Part shown: positions 53,893 to 62,259 of the stretch, one piece after another
Layout of the letters: every line of letters starts with the position of its first letter
How positions within the stretch are numbered: the first letter of the stretch is position 1
Source: Brevundimonas sp. UBA7534
GTDB lineage: Bacteria; Pseudomonadota; Alphaproteobacteria; Caulobacterales; Caulobacteraceae
Assembly (NCBI RefSeq): GCF_002479325.1
Contig: NZ_DLMO01000101.1
Location: 1-64,000 of the forward strand
DNA: 64,000 nucleotides
Direction: 5' to 3'
Program-made: the position numbers and the translations under genes
The notes under the pieces: model-generated
Told to the model about the DNA's origin: nothing
The model's input: only the letters and a program-made list of their open reading frames with translations
The model's database searches: none

Positions 53893-55358
53893 CGCGCCTG
53901 AACGAAGCGGCGCTGGAGCGCCTCCCTGTCGAGGTCGAACGCCCTGGCTACGACCGCGCGGCCGTGAAGATCGGCGTGGTCCACCTGGGCCTCGGCGCCT
54001 TTCACCGCGCGCACCAGGCGGCGGTGTTCGACGATGCGCTGAAGTCCGGCGATCTGCGCTGGGGCGTGCTGGGCGCCTCGCTGCGCTCGCCCGGCGTGCG
54101 CGACCAGCTGAACCCGCAGGACGGCCTCTACACCCTGGTCGTGCGCGACGGAGCCGAGGAGCATCTGCGCGTCATCGGCGCCTGCACGGGTGTGCTGGTG
54201 GGACCGGAGAATCCCGCCGCCCTGGTCGCCGCCATGGCCGACCCGGACGTCCACATCGTCACCCTGACGGTGACGGAGAAGGGCTATCGCCTGGACCCGG
54301 CGACCGGCGAACTGCTGCTGGACGACCCGCACGTGGCCGCCGACATCGCCGACCTGTCGGCGCCCCGCACCGCGCCGGGCTTCATCGTCGCGGCCCTGCG
54401 CGAGCGGAAGGCCAGGGGGCTGAAGCCTTTCACCGTCATCAGCTGCGACAACCTTCCGCACAACGGCCGGCGCATCCGCGCGGGCGTTATGGCGCTCGCC
54501 AGCCGCATCCAGCCCGGGTTGTCCGAATGGATCGAGGCGGAAGGCGCCTTTCCCCAGACCATGATCGACCGCATCGTGCCGGCGACGATCCCCGACGACA
54601 TCACGCGGCTGGAGGCCCGGCTGGGCGTGCGCGACGAGGGCATGGTCAAGGCCGAACCCTTCACCCAGTGGGTGATCGAGGACCGCTTCGCCGGCGAACG
54701 ACCGAATTTCGCCGCCCTGGGCGTGCAGCTGACCGACGCGGTCGAACCGTGGGAGGACGCCAAGCTGCGTCTGCTGAACGGCGCCCATTCGGCCCTCGCC
54801 TACCTCGGCGCTCTGTCCGGTCATGAGCACGTGCACGAGGCCGTCGCCGTCCCCGCCTTGCGCGCCTATGTCGAGGCCCTGTGGGACGAGGCTGAGACCA
54901 CCCTGAGCCCGCCGCCGGGCCTGGACCTGGCCGCCTATCGCCGGGAACTGATGGCGCGCTTCTCCAACTCGGCCCTGATGCATCGGACGCGCCAGATCGC
55001 CATGGACGGCTCGCAGAAGCTGCCGCAGCGCCTGCTGGCCGGGGTGGCCGAGCGGTTGAAGGCGGGGCAGGGGATCGACGCCCTGGCGCTCGGCGTCGCG
55101 GCCTGGATGCGCTGGCAGTCGGGGGTGACCGAGAGCGGGGAGACGGTGGTCGTGGACGATCCGCTGGCGCCCCGGACCGCCGAACTTATCGCCGGCGCCG
55201 ACAACGATCAGTCGCGGGTCTCGGCCCTGTTGACCCTCTCGGCGGTCTTTCCGCCGGCGCTGGCCGCGGACGACCGGTTCGCCGTCGCGGTCATGGGCGC
55301 CTATCTGTCGCTGAGCCGGTACGGCGCGGTCGAGGCCGCGCGCCGGATCGTGGAGTAA
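53889..55358 (+). CDS. Mannitol dehydrogenase family oxidoreductase, probable fructuronate (or tagaturonate) reductase
   Basis: A 489-residue NAD(P)-dependent polyol dehydrogenase-family enzyme with Rossmann start GVVHLGLGAFHRAHQA, DGLYTLVVRDG, VTLTVTEKGYRL, FTVISCDNLPHNGRRIR (catalytic-type Asn) and the catalytic Lys/His segment KLRLLNGAHSALAYLGALSGHEHVHEAV. UxuB (fructuronate to mannonate), UxaB (tagaturonate to altronate) and mannitol dehydrogenase all share this fold, and I cannot separate them by sight. It sits between uxaC and uxaA, with manD nearby; UxuB-like length and motifs make fructuronate the first choice. GTG start overlaps the uxaC stop. Confidence 0.88.
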   Translation: MTRLNEAALERLPVEVERPGYDRAAVKIGVVHLGLGAFHRAHQAAVFDDALKSGDLRWGVLGASLRSPGVRDQLNPQDGLYTLVVRDGAEEHLRVIGACTGVLVGPENPAALVAAMADPDVHIVTLTVTEKGYRLDPATGELLLDDPHVAADIADLSAPRTAPGFIVAALRERKARGLKPFTVISCDNLPHNGRRIRAGVMALASRIQPGLSEWIEAEGAFPQTMIDRIVPATIPDDITRLEARLGVRDEGMVKAEPFTQWVIEDRFAGERPNFAALGVQLTDAVEPWEDAKLRLLNGAHSALAYLGALSGHEHVHEAVAVPALRAYVEALWDEAETTLSPPPGLDLAAYRRELMARFSNSALMHRTRQIAMDGSQKLPQRLLAGVAERLKAGQGIDALALGVAAWMRWQSGVTESGETVVVDDPLAPRTAELIAGADNDQSRVSALLTLSAVFPPALAADDRFAVAVMGAYLSLSRYGAVEAARRIVE

Positions 55359-55361
55359 GCC

Positions 55362-56861
55362 ATGGGCCGCGTCCTGATCCTGAATCCCGCCGACGATGTC
55401 GCCATCGCGCTGGACGACATCGCCGCCGGCGAGACGCCAGAGGGCCTTGAGGCCGCCGCCCGCGCCGACGTCCCGACTGGCCACAAGGTCGCGCGCCGCG
55501 GGGTGGCGCAGGGCGGGCTGGTCCGCCGCTACGGCCAGGTGATCGGTCGGGCCAGCCGGGCCATCGCCCCCGGCGACCATGTCCATGTCCACAACCTGAC
55601 GGTCACCGAGGACGGACGCGAGGCCGAAGTGGGCGTGGATGCGACGCCGCCCGCGCCGCTGTCGGGCGCGACCTTCCAGGGCGTCGTGCGGCCCGACGGC
55701 CGGGTCGGCACCCGCAACTACATCGGCGTCCTGACCAGCGTGAATTGTTCGGCGACGGTGGCGCGGCGCATCGCCGACGCCTTTCCCGACGCCAGCCTGC
55801 CCCCGGGCGTGGACGGGGTCGTGGCCTTCACCCACCAGGGCGGCTGCGGCGGCTCTTCCCTGTCCAGCGACGTGACCCTGCTGCAGCGGACCCTGGCGGG
55901 ATACGCCCGGCATCCGAACTTCCATTCCATCCTGATCGTCGGCCTGGGCTGCGAGGCGAACCAGATTCCGAACTGGCTGGCCAATGGGGGCCTCCAGGCC
56001 GGCTCAACGCTGCGCACCCTGACCATCCAGGAGGCGGGCGGCACGGCCCGCGCCATCGAGGCGGGGACCGCCATCGTGCGCGAGTTGGTCGAGGCCGCCG
56101 CGACGGTCCGGCGCCAGACCGTGTCGGCGTCGCATCTGGTGGTCGGCCTGCAATGCGGCGGCTCGGACGGCTGGTCCGGTGTGACGGCCAACCCCGCCTT
56201 GGGCGCGGCGGTGGATCGTCTGGTGGCGCAGGGCGGTTCGGCCATGCTGTCCGAGACGCCCGAAATCTGGGGCGCCGAGCACCTGCTGCTGCGCCGCGCG
56301 GCCTCGAAGGATGTGGCGGACAAGCTGAGGGCTCGCCTCGCCTGGTGGCGCGACTACGCCGATCGTCACCAGATGGAGCTGAACAACAATCCGTCGCCGG
56401 GCAATCTGAAGGGCGGGCTGACCACCATCCTGGAGAAGTCGCTGGGCGCGGTGGCCAAGTCGGGCTCCACGCCGCTGAACGACGTGATCGGCTACGCCGA
56501 GCCGCTGAGGGCCGCCGGGCTCAGCTTCATGGACAGCCCCGGCTACGACCCCTGTTCGGCTACGGGCCAGATCGCCTCGGGCGCCAATCTGATCGTCTTC
56601 ACCACGGGCCGGGGCTCGGTCTTCGGCGCCAAGCCCGCCCCGTCGATCAAGGTCGCCTCGAACGCCCGGCTGGCGAACTGGATGGACGAGGACATGGACG
56701 TGGACGCCTCTCCGGTCCTGAGCGGAACCAGCCTTGAGGCGGTGGGTCAGAACATCTTTGACCGGATGCTCGCCGTGGCCTCGGGCGAGCCGTCCAAGTC
56801 CGAGGCGCTGGGCATCGGGGACAACGAATTCGTTCCGTGGCAGGTCGGCGCCTACCTTTGA
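55362..56861 (+). CDS. uxaA: Altronate dehydratase
   Basis: Dehydrates D-altronate to KDG in galacturonate catabolism. The 499-residue single-chain form has an N-terminal SAF domain (residues 1-90: ALDDIAAGE, GHKVARRGVAQGGLVRRYGQVIG, GDHVHVHNL) and the Fe-dependent dehydratase domain with RPDGRVGTRNYIGVLTSVNCSATVA, THQGGCGG, GLGCEANQIP, LQCGGSDGWSGVTANPALG and ETPEIWGAEHLL. Late DSPGYDPCSATGQIASGANLIVFTTGRGSVFG matches the family. Conserved Cys residues expected for the iron site are present. It begins four bases after the reductase gene and ends the operon before the convergent pectate lyase. Confidence 0.95.
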   Translation: MGRVLILNPADDVAIALDDIAAGETPEGLEAAARADVPTGHKVARRGVAQGGLVRRYGQVIGRASRAIAPGDHVHVHNLTVTEDGREAEVGVDATPPAPLSGATFQGVVRPDGRVGTRNYIGVLTSVNCSATVARRIADAFPDASLPPGVDGVVAFTHQGGCGGSSLSSDVTLLQRTLAGYARHPNFHSILIVGLGCEANQIPNWLANGGLQAGSTLRTLTIQEAGGTARAIEAGTAIVRELVEAAATVRRQTVSASHLVVGLQCGGSDGWSGVTANPALGAAVDRLVAQGGSAMLSETPEIWGAEHLLLRRAASKDVADKLRARLAWWRDYADRHQMELNNNPSPGNLKGGLTTILEKSLGAVAKSGSTPLNDVIGYAEPLRAAGLSFMDSPGYDPCSATGQIASGANLIVFTTGRGSVFGAKPAPSIKVASNARLANWMDEDMDVDASPVLSGTSLEAVGQNIFDRMLAVASGEPSKSEALGIGDNEFVPWQVGAYL

Positions 56862-56903
56862 GCCGGCAGGGGCCGCCGCGGCGACGCGACGACCCCTTGT
56901 CGA

Positions 56904-58550
56904 TCAGGCCGTCAGCGCTTCGATCAGATCGCCCATGTTGCGGATGAAGACCGAGGTGGAGACGCCCTCCACCGGGAAGTCCGTATGATAGGGCGAGGTG
57001 TCCCAGAGGTCGCCGACCCGGGTCATCTGGTATTCGCCGCCCGTCACCTCCACGGGCGAGTCGCCGCGATAGGGGTTGGAGGTGGTCGTCAGGGGCGTCG
57101 GCCAATAGCCGCGCGCGTTCAGCCCGGCCAGGATTTCGGCCGTCCGGCCCGGCGCAGGCCGGCTCAGGCGGCGCGCGTGGGTCGACATGTCCCACACGTC
57201 CACATCCTGCAGCGTGAAGTATTTCGGCAGTTCCAGGGACCCCGGCCGCGCCGTCAGCGGCGACCCGCGCGTGACCTCCTCGGCCGGCAGGGCCGACAGC
57301 CGTTCATACTCTGCGCGCAGCGCGGGCGTGTCCACGTTCCGGAACGAGCCGTAGTGGACGATCAGGTTCGTCGGATCGGCGTCGGCGTAATAGTGGCCGT
57401 TGGCGATGTTGGAGCCCCGGCGGTGGATGTAGACCGGGGTGTTGGCGCCCTCGAGGATGAAGGTCGGATGCGTCCGGCCCGGTGCGCGGAGTTCCGGCGG
57501 CGCGGCGACCTGGTCCAGCCAGTCCATGGCTTCCGGCAGGCGGGCCATGAACTTCCGGTCGCCGGTCAGCCGATAGAAGCCCATCATCGAGCGGATGTTG
57601 GTGCCCGTCGCATGGGTGACGAAGGCCTGCGGCTCGATGGTCCGGGCCCCGGCCGGCTTCAGGGTGTCGGGGAAGTGTTGCAGGCCCCAGGCCGGCTGCG
57701 GCTGGGGCTGCTGGGTCTTCACGAAGATGTCCATGCCCCGGTTGATGGCGTCCAGTATGCGCGCATCGCCCCGGCCGTTCCGCGCCAAGCCGTGATAGGC
57801 GTAGATCAGGAACTCCAGATTCTCGCCGGCCACATCGTCGTTGAAGGTGATGTAGGGGGTGTAGTCCTCGTGCCCGTGCAGGCCGCCGCCCTGGACCAAC
57901 GGATAGCGCTGGGGCCAGCCGCCGTTCGGATACTGGCTGTCCAGAACGAAGGCGATCGCCTTGTTCAGCGGCTCCAGATACTTGCGGTCGCGCTTCTCCA
58001 GGTAGATGCGCAGCATCAGTTGCGACGCCTCGGCCGTGCCGGCGTCGTCGAAGGTGGCGTTGCCGTAGTAGCGCTGGAATTCCTCCAGCCGCCAGGCGTT
58101 CTTGCCGACCGTGTCGTACCAGCGCCTCAGCGAGTCCTCGCCCGCCGTGTCGATCACATAGTTCCAGCCGCCCGCCGGGTGCTGGCCTCGCACCAGGGCG
58201 TCGGCGGTCGACTTGGCGGCCTCGTAATAGAATTCGTCGCCGGTGGCGTGATAGGCGTCCAGGAACAGGTGACCGACCGTCGCCGTGCCCGGCGGCTGGA
58301 CCCAGATCATCGTCGGATTGGCCTCCAGTTCGCCCCAGCGACGGGAGAAGTCCGGCAGATACTGCCAGACATAGCCGCCGCCCACCGCCGCTTCCTCGCT
58401 CATGAACCGCGCCGCGCGTTTCATCGCGTCCAAGATGGCGGCGCGACCGGGAGAGGGCTGGGCCCCCGCAGGCAGCGCCGGGGCGGAAGCCGCGACGAAG
58501 GTGGCGGCGGCGCCGGCGGCCAGCAGGGCGCGGCGATTCATGGATGACAT
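56904..58550 (-). CDS. Pectate lyase, PL10 family, Tat-exported
   Basis: Cleaves de-esterified pectin (polygalacturonate) by beta-elimination. The 548-residue protein starts MNRRALLAAGAAATF, a twin-arginine-type signal, cleaved near PAGAQ. The catalytic domain has repeated helical-barrel motifs (GGGYVWQYLPDFSRRWGE, VRGQHPAGGWNYVID, LDSQYPNGGWPQRYP) and the PL10 active-site region YITFNDDVAGENLEFLIYAY with the key Asp pair. A C-terminal extension includes WPTPLTTTSNPYRGD. Two start codons lie close together (MSSMNRR); the second (58541) places the Arg pair at residues 3-4. An ACCGGT operator lies 72 bases upstream. Confidence 0.9.
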   Translation of the reverse strand: MSSMNRRALLAAGAAATFVAASAPALPAGAQPSPGRAAILDAMKRAARFMSEEAAVGGGYVWQYLPDFSRRWGELEANPTMIWVQPPGTATVGHLFLDAYHATGDEFYYEAAKSTADALVRGQHPAGGWNYVIDTAGEDSLRRWYDTVGKNAWRLEEFQRYYGNATFDDAGTAEASQLMLRIYLEKRDRKYLEPLNKAIAFVLDSQYPNGGWPQRYPLVQGGGLHGHEDYTPYITFNDDVAGENLEFLIYAYHGLARNGRGDARILDAINRGMDIFVKTQQPQPQPAWGLQHFPDTLKPAGARTIEPQAFVTHATGTNIRSMMGFYRLTGDRKFMARLPEAMDWLDQVAAPPELRAPGRTHPTFILEGANTPVYIHRRGSNIANGHYYADADPTNLIVHYGSFRNVDTPALRAEYERLSALPAEEVTRGSPLTARPGSLELPKYFTLQDVDVWDMSTHARRLSRPAPGRTAEILAGLNARGYWPTPLTTTSNPYRGDSPVEVTGGEYQMTRVGDLWDTSPYHTDFPVEGVSTSVFIRNMGDLIEALTA

Positions 58551-58621
58551 CGTCAGAACTCCCAGCGTTTCCTCACTCGACGGTTCTTCGCGACCGTTCG
58601 ACGCAGGGATAGAAGCACGAC

Positions 58622-58635
58622 TGACACCGGTTTCC
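58622..58635. promoter_or_regulatory. LacI-type operator, copy 3 (pectate lyase)
   Basis: TGACACCGGTTTCC, an exact match to the locus consensus TGACACCGGTTWCC, upstream of the PL10 gene on the minus strand and just beyond the kdgK stop. Confidence 0.74.
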
Positions 58636-58699
58636 TAGTCCCGAGGCCAGCCCGTCCATCGTGCAGCGCGCATCAGGTGAAGACGTCTCTTCTTCGGAT

Positions 58700-59740
58700 C
58701 TAGCGGCGGATGTCGAAGCCGCCGTCGGTCATGGCGGCGCGCACCTGCGCCGCGGTGAACAGGCTGAAATCGCCGGGGACCGAATGCTTCAGCCCGGCCG
58801 CCGCCAGGCCGAAATCCAGCGCCTGCTGATCGGACCATCCGCTCCACAGGCCGAACAGGACGCCGGATGCGAAGGCGTCGCCGCCGCCCACGCGGTCGAC
58901 CACGCCGGCCATGTGGATCGCCTCGGCGTTCGTCTCGACGACGCCGTCTGCGCCGCGCGTCAGCATGACGGCCGACAGGGCCTGATCGGAGACGTTCTCC
59001 TGGACGCGAAGGGTGCAGGCGATGCGCTCCAGGCGCGGAAAGGCCGCGAACGCCGCCTCGGCGGCCTGTCGTCGGCGCACGGCGGGATCGGCGCTGTCGA
59101 ACCGGGTCTTCAGCACCAGGGCGAAATCGCGGTCGTCCGCGAAGGCGACCGTGGCGCCCGACAGCATCTTGCCCAGAGTGGTCGGCGGATCGCCGTCCCA
59201 CTGCTCCCACAGCTTGCCGCGGAAGTTGCCGTCGTAGGAGACCTTCACGCCTTTCTCGACCGCCGCTTCGATGATGGCGACCGCCGCCGACGAGCCGTTG
59301 GGTCCGGTCGCGGGGGTGACCCCGGAGGCGTGCAGCCATTCGACGCCGTCCAGCAGGGCGTCCCAGTCGAAGGCCGTGTGCACATGCTCGACGAAGGCCG
59401 AGCCGGCGCGGTCGTACAGCACCTCCGACGGCCGCCGCACGGCGCCGGGCGTCAGGAAGTACAGGCCCATGCGACCTGGTTTGAAGACGATGGGAGTCGT
59501 ATCCACGCCGTGCTTGCGCACCTCGTCGCGCGCGGCATGACCCAATGTGTTGTCCGGCAGGACCGTCGCCATGCTGGTCGGCGCGCCGAAGCGGGCCAGG
59601 GACACGGCGACGTTCGCCTCCGCGCCGCCCGGGCGAACCGTCAGGGCGGGGGACTGCATCAGCAGCTCGTTGGCGTTCGGCGAGAACCGCAGCAGCATCT
59701 CGCCGAAGCACAGGATGCGGCCTGAAGAGGACTGGGACAT
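58700..59740 (-). CDS. kdgK: 2-keto-3-deoxygluconate kinase
   Basis: PfkB-family kinase phosphorylating KDG to KDPG for the Entner-Doudoroff aldolase. The 346-residue product shows ILCFGEMLLRFSPN, PGGAEANVAVSLARFG (substrate-binding Gly-Gly), GRMGLYFLTPGAVRRPSEVLYDRAGSAF, the SYDGNFRGKLW stretch typical of KdgK, and the C-terminal PfkB signature DRVGGGDAFASGVLFGLW with catalytic Asp. It is the last gene of the minus-strand kduI-kduD-kdgK cluster, 20 bases after kduD. The KDPG aldolase gene is not in this window. Confidence 0.94.
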   Translation of the reverse strand: MSQSSSGRILCFGEMLLRFSPNANELLMQSPALTVRPGGAEANVAVSLARFGAPTSMATVLPDNTLGHAARDEVRKHGVDTTPIVFKPGRMGLYFLTPGAVRRPSEVLYDRAGSAFVEHVHTAFDWDALLDGVEWLHASGVTPATGPNGSSAAVAIIEAAVEKGVKVSYDGNFRGKLWEQWDGDPPTTLGKMLSGATVAFADDRDFALVLKTRFDSADPAVRRRQAAEAAFAAFPRLERIACTLRVQENVSDQALSAVMLTRGADGVVETNAEAIHMAGVVDRVGGGDAFASGVLFGLWSGWSDQQALDFGLAAAGLKHSVPGDFSLFTAAQVRAAMTDGGFDIRR

Positions 59741-59760
59741 GCGGGGAAGCTAGCGCGGGA

Positions 59761-60519
59761 TCAGCGCGCCAGCCAGCCGCCGTCGACCGGCACGATGGAG
59801 CCGTTCACATAGTCCGAGGCCCGGCTGGACAGGAAGACCGCGGCGCCGCCCAGGTCCGACGGATCGCCCCAGCGCCCCGCAGGGATGCGGCCCAGGATCT
59901 CGGCCGACCTGGCCGCGTCTTCGCGCAGTTGGGCGGTGTTGGCCGTGGCGAAATAGCCCGGCGCGATGGCGTTGGCGCAGATGCGGTGCTTGGCCCATTC
60001 GTTGGCCATCAGCTTGGTCAGGCCGGCGACCCCGCTCTTGGAGGCGGTATAGGACGGCACACGGATGCCGCCCTGGAAGGACAGCATGGAGGCGATGTTG
60101 ATGATCTTGCCGCCGTCGCCCTGGGCGATCATCTGGCGCGCGACCGCCTGGCTCATGAAGAAGACGGTCTTCAGGTTGATGTTCATCACCAGGTCCCAGT
60201 CGGCTTCGGAGAAGTCGACGGCGTCGGCGCGGCGGATCAGGCCGGCGTTGTTGACCAGGATGTCCACGCGGCCGAACGCGTCCAGCGTCTCCTTCAGCAC
60301 CCGCTCGACCGGCTCGATCGAGGTCAGGTCGGCGCTGATCCCGACGGCCTTGCGGCCCAGGCCCTGGACCTTCTCGACGGTCTCGTCGGAATCATGCAGC
60401 GCCACCGAGGCGATGTCGGCGCCGGCTTCCGCCAGCGCCAGGGCGATGCCCTGACCGAGGCCGGTGTTGCCGCCGGTGACCAGCGCGACCTTGCCGGTCA
60501 GGTCAAACAGAGTGCTCAT
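59761..60519 (-). CDS. kduD: 2-dehydro-3-deoxy-D-gluconate 5-dehydrogenase KduD
   Basis: Short-chain dehydrogenase reducing 2,5-diketo-3-deoxygluconate to KDG. The 252-residue product has TGxxxGxG as ALVTGGNTGLGQGIALALAEAGAD, NNAGLIRRADAVDFSEADWDLVMNINLKTVFF, the catalytic Ser-Tyr-Lys in NIASMLSFQGGIRVPSYTASKSGVAGLTKLMANEWA, and NAIAPGYFATANTAQLRED. The GLIRR and SFQGGIRVPSYTASK stretches are characteristic of KduD rather than other SDRs. It follows kduI by 24 bases in the same operon. Confidence 0.95.
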   Translation of the reverse strand: MSTLFDLTGKVALVTGGNTGLGQGIALALAEAGADIASVALHDSDETVEKVQGLGRKAVGISADLTSIEPVERVLKETLDAFGRVDILVNNAGLIRRADAVDFSEADWDLVMNINLKTVFFMSQAVARQMIAQGDGGKIINIASMLSFQGGIRVPSYTASKSGVAGLTKLMANEWAKHRICANAIAPGYFATANTAQLREDAARSAEILGRIPAGRWGDPSDLGGAAVFLSSRASDYVNGSIVPVDGGWLAR

Positions 60520-60543
60520 GTCGGTGTCTTTCTCTTGTCCGGG

Positions 60544-61401
60544 TTACTTCAACTGGCAGAGGTCGAGCTTGTGCATGTCGGTGTAGTCGAGATTCTCGCC
60601 GCCCATGCCCCAGATGAAGGTGTAGTTCGAGGTGCCGGCGCCCATGTGGATCGACCACGGGGGGCAGATGACGGCCTCGCCGTCGGCGGCGATGATGTGG
60701 CGGGCCTTGTCCGGCTCGCCCATGAAATGGAAGACCCGGTCGTTCTCGCCCAGGCCGAAGTAGAGGTAGGCCTCCGAGCGCCGATCGTGGAGGTGCGGCG
60801 GCATGGTGTTCCACACCGATCCGGGCTTCAGCACGGTCACGCCCAGCAGAAGTTGGCAGGACTTCACCTTGGCAGGCACGATGTATTGGTAGATGGTGCG
60901 CTCGTTCGACGTCTCCAGCGCGCCCATCTCCAGCGGCACGGCTTCGTCGATCGAGATTTTCGTCAGCTCGTAGCGCGCGTGGGCCGGGGTGGCGACCAGA
61001 TAGAATTTCGCCGGATCGGCCGCGTCATCCGACGCGAAGACCACGTCGGCGGACCCCATCGGAACATAGAGACCGTCGCGAAATCCCAAGGGGATCGTTT
61101 CGCCGTCCACCCTCACCGAGCCGGCGCCGCCGGTATTGACGACGCCCAGTTCGCGCGCCTGCAGGAAGGGCTTGCCGGCCAATGATTCCGGCTCCGAATG
61201 GGTCGGAAGCACGAGGGTTTGGCCGACCGGCGTCGCGCCGCCGATGATCATCCGCTCATTATGCGAATAGTTCAGGCTGAGCTTTCCGGGCGCGAACAGG
61301 CCCTGGACCAGATAGCGATCCCGCAACTGCTGGTTTGACGCCCCGTCCATCATGTCGGGGTGGGTGGCCTGATAGATTTTGTCGTACATGGGGTCGTACA
61401 T
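60544..61401 (-). CDS. kduI: 5-dehydro-4-deoxy-D-glucuronate isomerase KduI
   Basis: Cupin-fold isomerase turning 4-deoxy-L-threo-5-hexosulose uronate into 2,5-diketo-3-deoxygluconate, the step after lyase and GH105 action. The 285-residue product shows [89 protein letters not shown] with the metal-binding His residues, and [24 protein letters not shown]. The upstream gene in the divergent direction encodes a second, unrelated isomerase candidate. The ATG at 61399-61401 starts [10 protein letters not shown]; an alternative Met occurs four codons on. Confidence 0.95.
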   Translation of the reverse strand: MYDPMYDKIYQATHPDMMDGASNQQLRDRYLVQGLFAPGKLSLNYSHNERMIIGGATPVGQTLVLPTHSEPESLAGKPFLQARELGVVNTGGAGSVRVDGETIPLGFRDGLYVPMGSADVVFASDDAADPAKFYLVATPAHARYELTKISIDEAVPLEMGALETSNERTIYQYIVPAKVKSCQLLLGVTVLKPGSVWNTMPPHLHDRRSEAYLYFGLGENDRVFHFMGEPDKARHIIAADGEAVICPPWSIHMGAGTSNYTFIWGMGGENLDYTDMHKLDLCQLK

Positions 61402-61471
61402 GCCGGTCTCCCTGAACGCCCGTTGCGCTGGCCGCCGTGACGGATCTTCGCGTCCGTCCTCGTGTGGACTA

Positions 61472-61485
61472 GGTAACCGGTGTCA
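61472..61485. promoter_or_regulatory. LacI-type operator, copy 4 (kduI operon / RpiB-like gene)
   Basis: GGTAACCGGTGTCA, reading TGACACCGGTTACC on the other strand, an exact match to the locus consensus. It lies between the divergent kduI and RpiB-like genes and could control both. Confidence 0.75.
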
Positions 61486-61557
61486 TACTATGATGCAATC
61501 ACCCAGACCGTAATTGCCGGCCGACGCCGGTTCGCGTCGCACCCTTCAGGAGTTCCC

Positions 61558-62205
61558 ATGAAGATCGCCCTCGTCATCGAAAACAGCCAGGCCGCCAAAA
61601 GCGAGACCGTCCATTCCGCGCTGACCGCCGTCGCGGAGCCGCTGGGGCATCAGGTGTTCCACTACGGAATGTATGCGCCCGAGGACAAGGCGTCGCTGAC
61701 CTATGTGATGAACGGCGTGCTGACCGGCATTCTGCTGGGGTCGGGCGCGGCTGACTTCGTCGTCACGGGCTGCGGCACGGGGGTGGGGTCGATGCTGGCG
61801 TGCAACAGCATGCCCGGCGTGTTCTGCGCCCTGGTGATCGATCCGACCGACGCCTTCCTGTTCGGCCAGATCAACGACGGCAACGCCATCTCCATGCCCT
61901 ACGCCAAGGGCTTCGGCTGGGCGGCGGAACTGAACCTTCAGGACTGCTACCGAAAGCTGTTCGACGGTGAGCGGGGCCTGGGCTATCCCAAGGAGCGCGC
62001 CGAGATCATGCGCAAGAACCGCGGCGTCCTCAGCGATCTGAAGGCCGCCACCAACAAGGACCTGCTGACGGCGCTGAAGGAGATGGACCAGGACCTGCTG
62101 AAGGCGGCGATCGCCGGCGAGCGGTTCTCGGAATACTTCTTCGCCAACGCCACGAACGAGGGCGTGCGCGACTATCTCAAGGGCGTCCTCGACAAGGCCG
62201 CCTGA
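61558..62205 (+). CDS. RpiB/LacA/LacB-family isomerase, DhuI-like
   Basis: A 215-residue sugar isomerase-fold protein beginning MKIALVIENSQAAKSETVHSALTAVAEPLGHQVFHYG. It has ILLGSGAADFVVTGCGTGVGSMLACNSMPGVFCALVIDPTDAFLFGQINDGNAISMPYAKGFGW, where the Cys-Gly-Thr-Gly and Asn-Asp-Gly-Asn segments form the RpiB-type active site. The C-terminal third (helical, residues 150-215) is longer than in ribose-5-phosphate isomerase B. Streptococcal DhuI, an RpiB-fold enzyme, isomerises the same 4-deoxy-5-ketouronate as KduI, and this protein looks like that type. AGGAG lies upstream of ATG 61558. The exact substrate is unproven. Confidence 0.82.
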   Translation: MKIALVIENSQAAKSETVHSALTAVAEPLGHQVFHYGMYAPEDKASLTYVMNGVLTGILLGSGAADFVVTGCGTGVGSMLACNSMPGVFCALVIDPTDAFLFGQINDGNAISMPYAKGFGWAAELNLQDCYRKLFDGERGLGYPKERAEIMRKNRGVLSDLKAATNKDLLTALKEMDQDLLKAAIAGERFSEYFFANATNEGVRDYLKGVLDKAA

Positions 62206-62259
62206 GAACTGATGTCGGGCCGGCGCGCGGACCAGCGCGTCGGCCCGTATGGCCCTTGG

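Noticed and set aside
59545..61185. Plus-strand frame of 546 codons opposite kduI, kduD and the start of kdgK
   Set aside because: It spans three well-supported minus-strand genes and has shadow-type composition.
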